Below, piece after piece: positions 8,270 to 18,759 of a stretch of DNA of 30,576 nucleotides. This DNA comes from Basidiobolus meristosporus CBS 931.73. Its lineage: Eukaryota > Basidiobolomycota > Basidiobolomycetes > Basidiobolales > Basidiobolaceae. The DNA lies in NCBI GenBank assembly GCA_002104905.1, contig MCFE01000849.1:1-30576 (forward strand), read 5' to 3'. The position numbers and the translations under genes were made by a program. The notes under the pieces are model-generated. The model was not told the DNA's origin. It made no database searches and saw only the letters and a program-made list of their open reading frames with translations. Numbering within the stretch: position 1 is the stretch's first letter; every line of letters begins with the position of its first letter.

Positions 8270-9619
8270 GGTACCACTTCACCAGGGTCTCTTGAGTTAA
8301 GTGAGCACTTAGAGGTCAACATTTGGCATTTACCATTACCATGATGAGGCAATGAACCTATTCAAAGATTTTTGACTCTGTTAAGCAGTTCTAACTATAT
8401 ATGAATAAATAAGTTTTGACAATGATAATGCTTTTCATTCAGGTACACAGCATTTTCTTCACCATCATCTCTCTGCCTCAACCAGAAATTTGCTAGATCA
8501 GGAGCTTGGGAGTGTATATAGTCCAGATTGGACTGAGCCAAAAGGCAATAGAAGAGAATAGGATATGGTAATATTAAGAACCAAATGGAGGGCTGGGTGT
8601 ACTATATAGGTACTTTTTGGTTGGATCACTGAAGCTGGGGTTATACTCCTGGCAAAGTATACTGGGCCCAGAGCTTGATGCATATAATTGTGTCTTCTAA
8701 TGTATGCTCATGACAATGAACTAGATATGTAAGCACACAAAACTATTGTTTACAGCAAATACATTACATGGTGAATCTTGTAATTACACCTAAAGATTGA
8801 CCCAACATGATTACTTGGCTTATAGTCCACAGGCCTAAGAGAGCTCTGACCAAGTTCCTTGTGGGGTTTACTTGGAACAGCTCCACCCAAAAGTACAGGC
8901 ACTTAAGAAATGAAATATCTCAAAGTTGCCAATACAGCCCCAAACTTTGCACATATACTCCTGGGACATTCCTAAGCATATTCCATGTGCTTGTCTTGCA
9001 AAGAGTACACAAAAGTGCAATACTACTTTAACTTACAACATATCATTAAGTAAATGCCAAATACTCTACTACTCTTTCAGTAACTTCAATATCTCCAAGA
9101 CTCCTATGACAAACTGATAGCTTATATCAAAACTGCTCACATAAAGCTTAGCTGCCTTTATCCACAAAATAAGCCACTCCTTCAACACTTACCACAGATA
9201 TTGCCAATACATAGCAGCCTTTTATGATTACTCATAAAGGCTAGCCCATCCATACTAGGGTGAGTCCAATGTATCCTTGAGAATCTCAATGATGCACAAG
9301 GAATGCATACTCATGCAACCTGATGAGTTGGGCATATTGTACTCAGAGTGGCACTCCTTGATTGTAGATAACCTTACAATGAGTGATATTCTTTTTTTCA
9401 AGAGCATGTTGTAGATGCTCTTCTGCATATGCGTGTATGCTGACTACAAGTGATCTATGTGTATCATAAATAATACCATAATGATCAAACTATAAATAGT
9501 CACCAATATATACTAACTATTGTATAACTACATTGCTTGGTCATGAATCAATAGTTTCAATTTAAGATGCAAGTATTCAGTGCAGAGGAAAGCTACAATG
9601 CCACTATAGCTACATAATA
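8270..9619. other. AT-rich stretch left of the large transposon, no gene seen
   Basis: Short ORFs only, none with a domain or paralogue in the window. The text around 8810-9115 has the look of old transposon-derived sequence, but I cannot assign it. Confidence 0.35.
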
Positions 9620-10978
9620 CCCTATCAGAAATTTGAGTGATGATCCCGTCAAAAGGCCATCACAAAATTAAGATCACGTGAGGGAGGGGTCATAATCCCA
9701 TAGGAATCCCACTAATATTCTGTTGGAAAAAAATTGCACCTCAATTTTGGTGAAAAACTTAGTCAAAATTTGACCATCTATTGCCCCTCAAGCCTTCATT
9801 GATTGGCTCTCATTCATTTCTCTTACTTCCCAATCCCACACTCTCATTATTCCCTTACCATTACTCTACATTCATTTGCTATCTCTCTTTTCTCACTCCC
9901 ATGCTTCTTGCACTCTCATTAATCCCTCACTATTCCTGTACACTCATTGGTTTATTTCTTTTCAAACTTCAGTTGTTTCTCAATACTTTCTTGTATGGAC
10001 TGGTACATAAGTCCAATGTACCTATCAAGCCCTTCCCCAACCTTACACTGTATTAGTAGCTCCATTAAAACCCACCATTCAAGAAGTATCTCTGGCTCAA
10101 CATCTTTCTTCCAATGGTTTGGTGGTGTCCCAACGGTCTTATGCTAGCTGGTGTTTACTCCTTCCCATACCTCCTGGTGCAGTGGAGACTTCCTTGTATT
10201 CAGCAGTACTTCTGCTAGTTCCTCTATTAACTCTTCACAATACTTGTTTGCATTTACTCTCTCATTTACATCAAAGACCCTCTGGAGTGATCTGGTGTGG
10301 TTTGTTGACTTGCAAAACTCTACTGGAGCCATTTGGATAAGTTTGCACCTTTTTAACAGTGCTGCTTTGTTGGTGGGTGGGATCTCTACACTACTGCCTG
10401 TAGTAGACTTGTTTGCTTTCTCCACAGGTTCTTCAGCATCACCAGACGGTTGTTCAATGGGCCCTGTCTCTGCACCTTCCAAGAGTACCCTTGATCTTCT
10501 AGGTATTTCTTTCTGTCTCTCTGGGGCTTTGGAGCTTTCTTGCCTCAGAGCATTGGCCGCTACAAAATGTAGTGTTTCTTGGATGGTTTGCTGCTTTCCT
10601 CTTTGAGGGACTTCCCTTGCTTTCTCTTTGCCTTTGCCTTTCCCTCTACTGTTACCACCATTGCTGCTATCACTCAGACTAGGCAAGTCTTGTGGTATAT
10701 GGCGTATTTCCTTTGTGAAGTATTAGTGTGGTAGTTTGGTGACTAACTGCTATTTACATGTTACCCTTCTGCCAGTTACCTGACGCCTTTCTGCTGCTTG
10801 TTGGGAACTTTCTGCCATACTTGAGTTGGGCTCTTGAGGAACTTGCCTTGTTCTTGTGTTCTGGTTCTTGGTTTTCTGCCTCTGATAGCTTATAATATTC
10901 TTGCTATATTTTCAAAATAGTCCAATACCAGCCCAGGACCCATTTGATGCTTGAATCCAGGATAGTGAGAATGGAACT
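9620..10978 (+). repeat. Left terminal inverted repeat, 1359 bp
   Basis: Reverse complement of 16476-17835 with only a few substitutions over its whole length. Homology stops sharply after GGAACT at 10978. It contains the 3' half of the accessory gene in inverted orientation. Every plus-strand ORF here (9781-10606) is an antisense shadow. Confidence 0.9.
10144..10978 (-). pseudogene. Promoterless 3' half of the accessory gene, captured in the left repeat
   Basis: This is the minus-strand counterpart of 16476-17311 and ends at the same stop (10144-10146). It retains the equivalent of the intron at about 10711-10779. After the acceptor it is open for some 190 codons, whereas the right copy is broken. 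At 10633-10635 it has AAA (Lys) where the right copy has TAA. It has no start codon or promoter of its own, because the repeat begins inside the gene. Confidence 0.7.
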
Positions 10979-11566
10979 CCCTATGAAAAATTAATTTACT
11001 TTTTGGGTGGATTGGATCCAGATCACTCCATCAAGATCCCGCAATGGTGCTGCATGAATCCCGTTGGCTTGGATTTCAGCCGATTTATTACACAGTCCTG
11101 ACTGCCTTATAATGGTACTACTAATTGTTTTTTTTAGCAATTTGCAACAGTTTCCCTCAAGTAACTTTACAGTCTCATAACGGCCATATGGAGGCCTTAT
11201 GATGGAATCCTTGCATTTTTCAACCACCACTACCATCAGAATTTCCACTTTTGGTAAAAAACTTAACAGTATCCTAACGGTTCCTCAATGGTCCCATAAC
11301 GGCCTTATAACAAGCTCCTGATATTTCTCAGCTGTCTATACCGCCGGAATTCCCATATTTGGTCAGAAACTTGACAGTATACTAACAGTTCTCTGATGGT
11401 CTTATTATAACCATACTACGGTCTTATATCAATGTTAGTTTACCACCTGACGGTCACTTTACGCTTTTAACCTAATAAATTGACCCAAAATGTTTTGCTT
11501 CCATAATACCCCCTTCAACCCATTGTACTGGTGGTACATTCTGGTATAAAATATTGCCTCTTTATT
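10979..11566. other. Transposon-internal spacer
   Basis: Noncoding stretch between the left repeat and the transposase 3' end, with loose recurrent phrases such as AACGGTTC, CATAACGGCC and TTGGTCAGAAACTT. Bases 11005-11140 recur at 20176-20335 in the deletion derivative. Confidence 0.5.
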
Positions 11567-13633
11567 TTATCCATTCATACAATAGGTATTCCACATATAG
11601 TTTGAATCAAAAAATACTATTGCCTCTTCTCTATTTATCTCTACATATACACATACCTGCCGCAACTGGCACACTTCTATTACCTCCACTTGCCAGTATT
11701 TCAACTTGATGCTTGCAAAGTTCCCATATTCATTAAATGGTTGGTATCATATGCACTTGGCAAACATATGCTCTATGTTGGCCACCTTCACCATTATCAA
11801 CTCTTGGATATCCACAAAGTACCACTTGGTTTTCAGCCAATACATTCCTGCTCCTTGCTGGATTTTAGTTCCCCTCCTATTGGTTTTTCCTCCTTCCTTT
11901 TGGTGGATACCATTCCAAAAGGTATAGTATTATGCTTGTGCCCAGCAGATATCTGGCATACTGACCTGTAGTTTTCCTAGAAATAAATTAATCATTGGTA
12001 ACTTCAAATATAGCTTTGGCTGGCTCAACTTGTTGTCCATGCATTTGGCGGACTTGTCTTTGTTATCCCATATCCATATATTTAGGGTTAGAGGGAGGAA
12101 AGTCACCAAGTGATGAAATCTTTATTTACTTATGACAAGTATATATAGAAGCCAAGTTTGCAATTTAACCCTTCTTCCTATCTCCCCACACATGTGCTCC
12201 ATAGGAAGCTCCCAGAATGTGAAGCATGGCCCTATAGTCTTTACACACTTTGCCAGGTGTAACAGAGAATGGATACAATACCGGCAAAGATCCATACATT
12301 CTAGCTTGTGCCGGCAAAAGAGCCGTTCAAATCCAACTACAAACTCCTCACAGAGTAGTTGTAGATGCATCAAGTTGGCATTGGTGAGCTGCTTCCAGAG
12401 GAACATCCCTACAGTATCTACATATAACTCCCAATGCTTCCAGTGTGCTATTGGTAGAAACTGCTTTAGAAGGCCACTAGAATAAATACACATCCAGTTC
12501 TGCCAGTCCTTGCATTTATACTGTTGCATATGCGTATGAATATTGATTGGTGCCCGTGTAAAGTACATTGGACAATGGATGCACTGCAGTAGCTTGCCAA
12601 TCCTTTCAAATATCTCTGGGATTTCAAACGGTTCCTTGAGGCTATATTGTCCCTTGTAGAGCTTTGTCATTAGTATTGAAATGTTGTTGAATAGTAAATG
12701 CATGGTTCCTAATGGAAAGCTTTTACTCCAACTGATTTCCTCCATCCTCAGTATATCCAGTTTTTGGCTAATCCCATATTTTGACTCTTGGTTGTTCACT
12801 TGACAACTTTTGTGCATTCTCATGCCAACTTCTGTACGTTCTTTTTGAGGGAGGAGTACATTCTTAGTATTGGTATTTGGATAGTAATAGTGTGTATGTA
12901 TGGTGGAGTACACTCCCTGCATCTCACACATTTGACAGCAATACCGTCCATTGTGCCCAGAAAATCCAGCTATCTTGCTAATTGCTGGTGTGTCCCCAAT
13001 GCAGAGTACAATATGTGCTTTAACTTGACGGCCATCCACTATTATCCCTCTGGAAAGTATCTGGAATTCTGCCAATAATGGGTACAGATAGCTATCTAAA
13101 TTGGATGGTGATTTTGGGTCAGATATCAATGAGACTACCATCAGGTTTCTGCTCTGATACCGTAACACTGGTGGCAAATTCAAATTGATGAGAATTAGTG
13201 GTCAGCAAGATTTACTGGTAGTGTACTTGTTTAGTGAGAACCTATCAAGTGCCAAGGCAAAGGCATGATCAAAAATACCTTCAAGCAAGCCCTTACTCTT
13301 CAGTTCTTTGTAATATTCTCCATCATATATATCCTTGTATTCTTTGGTTGGCTCAAATTGATGGCGGTACTGTATAGCTTGACAGTATTCATTTAATTGC
13401 ATCAGCATCTTAAGATGGGGTATCACTGGAATATATCCAGAATTTGATTGGTATTTGCCACCATTGGTTGTTAGTTCCTTGCAAGTTGGACATTTTGTAA
13501 TGGTGTTATACATTGGTGAGAATGCCATACAGCTATTGATACATGACGGTATCAGTACTAGCTCTGGGTCATATGTAGCCTGTGGTAATGGAAAGTATTC
13601 CATTACTACAATATCTCTAAACCAATATTGCAC
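11567..13633 (-). pseudogene. Tnp2-like (Transposase_21) transposase, main part, four in-frame stops
   Basis: One reading frame can be followed for 689 codons. Recognisable blocks are SCINSCMAF, then CPTCKE, then GYIPVIPHLKMLMQ, YKDIYDGEYYKEL, ALALDRFSLNKY, NLPPVLRYQSRNLM, LDSYLYPLLAEF, GDTPAISKIAGFSGHNGRYC, CQMCE, PLGTMHLLFNN and FTFWELPMEHMCGEIGRR. These follow the order of fungal CACTA transposases. The stops are TGA at 13202-13204 (where the family has a Trp), TAA at 12122-12124 inside an inserted 75-bp terminus, TAA at 11930-11932 and TGA at 11747-11749. The frame ends with TAA at 11567-11569 followed at once by AATAAA (11561-11566). Upstream of 13633 the frame closes, so the 5' part is separate. 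Confidence 0.8.
12083..12158 (-). repeat. Telomere-linked terminus, copy 1, inside the transposase
   Basis: On the plus strand TTTAGGGTTAG is followed by AGGGAGGAAAGTCACC, the hairpin partner GTGATGAAATC and TTTATTTACTTATGACAAG. This is the 75-bp terminus also present at 18531, 29746 and 30346. On the minus strand it gives AATAAA, a hairpin (TCAC-TTG-GTGA) and a CTAACCCTAAA end. It interrupts the transposase frame with a TAA. Confidence 0.7.
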
Positions 13634-13639
13634 TTATTT

Positions 13640-14525
13640 CTTTATTTTGCTTTTTGCTATTGTAACACACAAGAGAAAGATCAAGAATTTCCAACTTTGA
13701 AGAGCAAATGCTCCAGACCCTGACAAGCAATCCGCCCAGGAATATTATGTCATACAGAACACGTAGTAGCCAACACATGTTTCAAATTACAGCTCATTTG
13801 AAGCAGTACTTAAGGAGTTATGACCAAAAGAGTCCAACTATTATATATACTATGCCTTATTGCTAGGATTACTATGGTGACTTTGATCGTGTGTAACTTT
13901 TGAACCAGCCAATCAAATCACGTGCAATTTTCACAGGTGCTGCGCCTATGTCCGATCTGCGCCACTGCAAAATTATAGCTTTGTATCACGTGTATTGCTT
14001 GCGCAATTGCCCAAAAACTTTGATCCTTCAAAATTTTCATATATATGACTTCCCCAGCTGAAAAATAAAGGGAGAGCCTCTCTTTCCAGAATCTCCACAC
14101 TACAATTACAAGTTTAAAGGTTATAAGACTTCCCCTGCATCACTTGCACTGTTGAGTATTCTGACTTTGATCGGTACTACATCAGTAAAGAGACTGCAAA
14201 GCTCACAAGAATCCAATCTAAGTTCTACAAGAAACTACCACTTTTCTGTCGGAAAAGTCCCCTCTAAGAAACCCCTTTACTCTAAAGACACCCCTTTAGA
14301 CACCCCTTTAGTCTAAAGACCCCTTTAGAGACCCCTTTAAGAAGCCCCTTTACTCTAAAGAAGCCCCTTTAGGCACCCCTTTAGTGTAAAGTCCACTTTA
14401 GAGACCACTACAAGAAGCCCTTTACTCTAAAGACACCCCTTTAGACACCCCTTTAGGTCTAAAGACCCCTTTAGAGACTTCTACAACACACCCCTTTAGG
14501 TTAAAGGGGAGTTCAGAATTTGCAT
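13640..14525. other. Noncoding block separating the two parts of the transposase gene
   Basis: About 0.9 kb with no transposase frame. It contains CACGTG-like sites (13919, 13988), an AATAAAGGGAGAGCCTCTC stretch near 14064 like the R/U5 part of fungal LTRs, and the CTAAAG array at its right end. It could be a nested LTR fragment, but I could not find matching TG..CA ends or a target duplication. Confidence 0.35.
14255..14510. repeat. Tandem CCCCTTTAG / CTAAAG array
   Basis: About 255 bp of alternating ACCCCTTTAG and CTAAAGAC phrases, giving many inverted pairs such as CTAAAG-ACC-CCTTTAG. A larger unit of about 140 bp appears twice (from about 14275 and from about 14420). Confidence 0.8.
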
Positions 14526-14828
14526 ATTAGGAAACATTTTCTCAGAAAGGAAAGTGACTTCCAAATAAGGAAAAGTTACCATAAAAGTAAATAAGCCCAT
14601 TAGTCAACAGAAGGTCAGAACACTGCTGTAGAAGTGATAAACACTGCCTACAGTATATTTTGAGCCCAAGATTGAGGAAATTAGTGAAAGTTATATCTTC
14701 TATTGGTATATCAAACTCTCAATAAACTATTTCAGTATTAGCATACTGGAAGTTGTTGTATATAGTTGATCAGCCTCTACATTGTAGAACAAGCCCCAAA
14801 CTAATCATAATACAACACAACAAGCCTG

Positions 14829-15453
14829 CTACTTTACACTTTTCCACCTATACCATGTAAGTGGTATCTTGCAATGTGGTATGATTTTGGCAAGTAGCTG
14901 CAGTAACTCCTCAAAACCCCTGTTACTAATATTGGTAGAAATAAAGCATCACTTCCTTTACCAGTAATTGGATTAGTGGGCTCACTTGGCTACTTAGAAT
15001 ATCCATCATGGTATTTGTCCTTTCATATGCTGGGTTTTTGCCATCCTTGTGCTGGGTATTGTTGTTCTCCAAGATAGGTTCACAATTCATTTGTGAGTCC
15101 TCTTTGCCAATAGTATTACTAGGTGACTCCTCCTCAGAAGTTTGAGGAGAGCTACATAGTGTATCATACCCACTCTGCTCAGTTTGAGCCAAGGGAATTG
15201 TGGAGTCAGGTACTGTTAAAAGATTGTTTAGTGACTGGCTAAGTGCCATAGGAAGCTCTGTAGTTGGGGGCTTTTCAGATGGTGTTTGTGTGGCAAAACA
15301 ACAACCATATTCTTTGAAATACTTTCTGCGCTGTCTTTGTGCTTCATTGCTGAGAAGCTTCTTACAGTAATAGCAAGGTCTTTTCTCTCTTTGTTTATGC
15401 CATTTCATCAAGGCATTTGAGTTCATGAAGGAAAATTGATTGATGATCAGCAT
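14829..15453 (-). pseudogene. 5' part of the transposase gene (Cys-rich N terminus)
   Basis: An ORF of 175 aa starts at ATG 15451-15453. It begins with a basic region and a CYYCKKLLSNEAQRQRRKYF segment, the kind of short cysteine/basic region found at the N terminus of fungal Tnp2 proteins, followed by a polar Ser/Thr/Glu linker. It stops at 14926. In another frame, 14924-14829 then reads NRGFEELLQLLAKIIP, a block that in the family precedes the cysteine motif found at 13590. A short intron or a frameshift must lie between; I could not find a splice pair that restores the phase. Confidence 0.5.
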
Positions 15454-15649
15454 TTTAGTGCTAATATATCATTTTTTGACTGAATCTTCTGCAGGTTTGA
15501 CACAGTCTCATATATGCAACATTACTACTTTGTAAAAGCAAGATATATTGATTTGATGCCACAGTAAACAATATATATAAACTTGTATCACCTCACACCA
15601 AATCAAAAGTCACGCTACATTCCATTTGGTTTGACTCATTTCCACAAAT
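15454..15649. promoter_or_regulatory. Divergent promoter region of the transposon
   Basis: About 195 bp between the two start codons. A TATA-like GATATATTAGC lies on the minus strand at 15461-15469 for the transposase. ATATATATAA lies on the plus strand at 15571-15580, about 70 bp before the accessory ATG. Confidence 0.5.
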
Positions 15650-17311
15650 ATGCCACCAAAGAAAATTGCAAAACCCTCCCATCCCAAGCCAAGTACCATA
15701 ACCAGCACAAGTCAAAATCCAGCAGGTCAGCAGCTTGCTTTGGTATTCAGCCCAATAAGCAGCACTAGGACTGGAACAAGCTATGCTGAGGGTGTACCTA
15801 GTGTAAATATTGATTCACACCCACCAGGCTTACAGGGAAGACCACAAGGGAGGAGATATGAACAGGAACAAGAAGGTGGTAATGTGGAAGCATATGAAGT
15901 TATAGGAACCGCACCATATCCAACCAATGTCCGTCAAGTAACCCTGTCTGTACCATTACATTCCACTGAGACTATGATGGCAGGACATAACAACCAAATG
16001 ATGATGCAAATGAATGGAGTGTGTGATTGGTTAGATGCAATGGTCCAAAGTCAACAGGAAGCAAGAGAGAGACAAGATGAGCAAATATCATGCTTAGAAC
16101 AATCCCTTTACAATGTAGAGAATACAATATCATTAATGCAAAGAAGAAACACAAACAGTTTTATGACAGGGTCAAGTATAGACCCATATCCCAACATCTC
16201 AGTAGTTGAACACCGTAGGAATCTGGAAGCACAACAAAGGTATACCCAGATTAGACCTGGAGTACAACCAGAGATAGCATAGGAGAGTGAGAGCACAGTA
16301 TACATACGCAAGCCCAGATATCAGAAGACATTGAAAATACAAGATGCCATTGATTATGACAATGAAGAGTGGGCTAATATACAGGAGACCGTAAGAAATT
16401 TGGTACGGAATTGTCAAAAGATTGGCATAGATTGGGACCATCAACCCCCCAAAGAGAAACATATGGCACTTGATCAGTTCCATTCTCACTATCCTGGATT
16501 CAAGCGTGCAAATGGGTCCTGGGCTAATATTGGACTATTTCAAAAATATCTCAAGAATATTAGAAGCTTTCAGAGGCAGAAAACCAAGAACCAGAATACA
16601 AGGACAAGGCAAGTTCCTCAAGAGCCCAACTCAAGTATGGCAGAAAGTTCCCAACAAGCAGCAGAAAGGCGTCAGGTAACTGGCAGAAGGGTAACATGTA
16701 AATAGCAGTTAGTCACCAAACTACCACACTAATATTTCACAAAGGAAATACGCCATATACCACAAGACTTGTCTAGTCTGAGTGATAGCAGCAATGGTGG
16801 TAACAGTAGAGGGAAAGGCTAAGGCAAAGAGAAAGCAAGGGAAGTCCCTCAAAGAGGAAAGCAGCAAACCATCCAAGAAACACTACATTTTGTAGCGGCC
16901 AATGCTCTGAGGCAAGAAAGCTCCAAAGCCCCAGAGAGACAGAAAGAAATACCTAGAAGATCAAGGGTACTCTTGGAAGGTGCAGAGACAGGGCCCATTG
17001 AACAACTGTCTGGTGATGCTGAAGAACCTGTGGAGAAAGCAAACAAGTCTACTACAGGCAGTAGTGTAGAGATCCCACCCACCAACAAAGCAGCACCGTT
17101 AAAAAGGTGCAAACTTATCCAAATGGCTCCAGTAGAGTTTTGCAAGTCAACAAACCACACCAGATCACTCCAGAGGGTCTTTGATGTAAATGAGAGAGTA
17201 AATGCAAACAAGTATTGTGAAGAGTTAATAGAGGAACTAGCAGAAGTACTGCTGAATACAAGGAAGTCTCCACTGCACCAGGAGGTATGGGAAGGAGTAA
17301 ACACCAGCTAG
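15650..17311 (+). pseudogene. Accessory gene of the CACTA-like element, two nonsense codons
   Basis: Starts at ATG 15650 (MPPKKIAKPSHPK). One frame can be followed through TAG (16280-16282) to ERRQ, an intron 16676-16744 (GTAACT..CAAAG, with CACTAAT as branch site), then EIRHIPQDL and on to the stop at 17311. TAA at 16820-16822 breaks the second exon. Without the stops it would be about 530 aa. A Gln/Glu-rich coiled-coil-like stretch covers roughly residues 128-165, a WDHQPPKEK..HSHYPGF region lies in the middle, and a charged helical C terminus ends the protein. I recognise no enzyme motif. By position it corresponds to the second protein of CACTA elements, which binds subterminal DNA; that role is inference. 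Confidence 0.65.
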
Positions 17312-17835
17312 CATAAGACCATTGGGACACCACCAAAACATTGGAAGAAAGATGTTGAGCCAGAGATATTTCTTGAATGGTGGGTTTTAATGGAGCTACT
17401 AATACAGTGTAAGGTTGGGGAAGGGCTTGATAGGTACATTGGACTTATGTACCAGTCCGTACAAGAAAGTATTGAGAAACAACTGAAGTTTGAAAAGAAA
17501 TAAACCAATGAGTGTACAGGAATAGTGAGGGATTAATGAGAGTGCAAGAAGCATGGGAGTGAGAAAAGAGAGATAGCAAATGAATGTAGAGTAATGGTAA
17601 GGGAATAATGAGAGTGTGGGATTGGGAAGTAAGAGAAATGAATGAGAGCCAATCAATGAAGGCTTGAGGGGCAATAGATGGTCAAATTTTGACTAAGTTT
17701 TTCACCAAAATTGAGGTGCAATTTTTTTCCAACAGAATATTAGTGGGATTCCTATGGGATTATGACCCCTCCCTCACGTGATCTTAATTTTGTGATGGCC
17801 TTTTGACGGGATCATCAGTCAAATTTCTGATAGGG
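16476..17835 (-). repeat. Right terminal inverted repeat, 1360 bp
   Basis: Reverse complement of 9620-10978. It starts inside the accessory gene and runs to TCTGATAGGG at 17835. Minus-strand ORFs at 16849-17674 are shadows shared with the left copy. Confidence 0.9.
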
Positions 17836-18530
17836 AATGCTGACTTGGTTGATGAAGATGATTTGATAGGCCAAGGGTTTCAGTGGCAGCTCCCTTATCT
17901 CCATGCATCTGCACACACATTACCTTGAAGTCAATTATTTCATTACCCAGCATAACTGGACTCACCAACTCAAATAGTATAATTGAAGGGACAGGTACAT
18001 GAGTGGAGGTTGATTGAGGCTTCCACATTGTACATATGGTCACCAATCATGTGAAAAAGGTGTCCTTGGAGAGCTCCTGCAGAACAGCAATTCCATCAAT
18101 AGACCAAGTACAACAACACCTCCAGAACTCCAGTATTTGTTGAAGAGTAGCTAGAATGCTCTTGGTACTAGGTCAACTTCAGTATAACCTTCTTGAAGGC
18201 CTTACATTGGTGTGGATTACTGCTTAACTGGCAAGGTTTCTTCATATTTTCTCATCCTAAAAATGAGATAACAACTTGACAAGGTCTGCTCAACCACAAC
18301 TTGACAGGGTTTGCTCCAACACAACTCAACAAGCTCCACTCACTGCTGTGTTCATAAATTTGAAAGCTATATATAACCACAGTAAAAGGCCTCAGACAGA
18401 ATTGCCCTTTTTAATGACATTCCCTTAGAAGCCAGTCAGAATTCATGTTAAATGTGGCTTTACCCTTGAGGTGGAAGTCTTCAGACCCATACTCTACAGG
18501 GTCTAGCAGCTATACACTTAGGGATAGCGC
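17836..18530 (-). other. Flank of the transposon with a possible decayed coding fragment
   Basis: On the minus strand 18090-17838 reads DGIAVLQELSKDTFF, a TGA, then a 75-residue open stretch containing STHVPVPSIILFELVSPVML and QMHGDKGAA. The codon pattern suggests a broken gene cut by the transposon end, but I recognise no family. The rest, to 18530, shows nothing firm apart from two phrases TTGACA(A/G)GGT-TGCTC at about 18275 and 18300. Confidence 0.25.
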
Positions 18531-18610
18531 TAGGGTTAGGGGGGAGGAAAGTCACCTAATGGTGAAATCTTTATTTACTTTTGACAAGTATCTAAAGAAG
18601 CCAAGTTCAT
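18531..18610 (-). repeat. Telomere-linked terminus, copy 2
   Basis: TAGGGTTAGGGGGGAGG is followed by AAAGTCACCTAATGGTGAAA and TCTTTATTTAC. The minus strand shows AATAAAG, the hairpin TCACC-ATTA-GGTGA and the end CCCCCCTAACCCTA. It matches copy 1 over about 75 bp. Confidence 0.75.
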
Positions 18611-18621
18611 TTGAAGTGGCT

Positions 18622-18751
18622 CCTAGAAAGCTAGGTCTGAAAGATATCTTCCTGGTAAGCCAGGTCTGAGAGTTAAGAGGCTGAGTGGTACTGTATTTCC
18701 TAGTTAGCTAGGTCTGAGAGGGGTTTTCTTGGAAAGCCAGGCCTGAAAAGT
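18622..18751 (-). repeat. Four covarying small hairpins next to terminus copy 2
   Basis: Four units have a 5-bp stem around a 4-nt loop followed by TCTGA(A/G)AG: CCTAG-AAAG-CTAGG (18622-18635), CCTGG-TAAG-CCAGG (18651-18664), CCTAG-TTAG-CTAGG (18699-18712) and CTTGG-AAAG-CCAGG (18728-18741). The fourth stem pair changes A-T to G-C with both sides altered together. Confidence 0.65.
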
Positions 18752-18759
18752 GAGAATCT

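Larger units (their letters stand above)
9620..17835. mobile_element. CACTA/Tnp2-like DNA transposon, 8.2 kb, with 1.36-kb terminal inverted repeats
   Basis: The ends are CCCTATCAGAAATTTGA at the left and its near-perfect reverse complement at the right. Inside lie a leftward transposase pseudogene (11567-13633 plus a 5' part at 14829-15453), a divergent promoter region, and a rightward accessory gene (15650-17311). This two-gene divergent plan fits CACTA-type elements, whose transposase belongs to the Tnp2 (Transposase_21) family. The terminal CCCTA is close to the canonical CACTA. I see no clear 3-bp target duplication (ATA at the left, AAT at the right). The left end and a third copy at 21724 both show TACCCTATCAG, so a TA flank is possible. 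Stops in both genes make this copy non-autonomous. Confidence 0.8.

Noticed and set aside
9781-10056. 91-aa ORF repeated at 17399-17674 and partly at 21199-21471
   Set aside because: Same cause: repeat copies of a low-complexity CTCATT/CCCTCA region. Its frame is broken in the third copy and it has no start context.
10151-10606. 151-aa plus-strand ORF, with a near-identical one at 16849-17304 on the minus strand
   Set aside because: Conserved only because both lie in the terminal inverted repeats; they are antisense to the accessory gene.
14255-14510. CRISPR-like array
   Set aside because: The repeats have no unique spacers of constant length, and the setting is eukaryotic and inside a transposon.
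13655-14820. Solo LTR beginning TGTAACACAC
   Set aside because: No matching CA end with a target duplication could be found, although the interior resembles LTR sequence.
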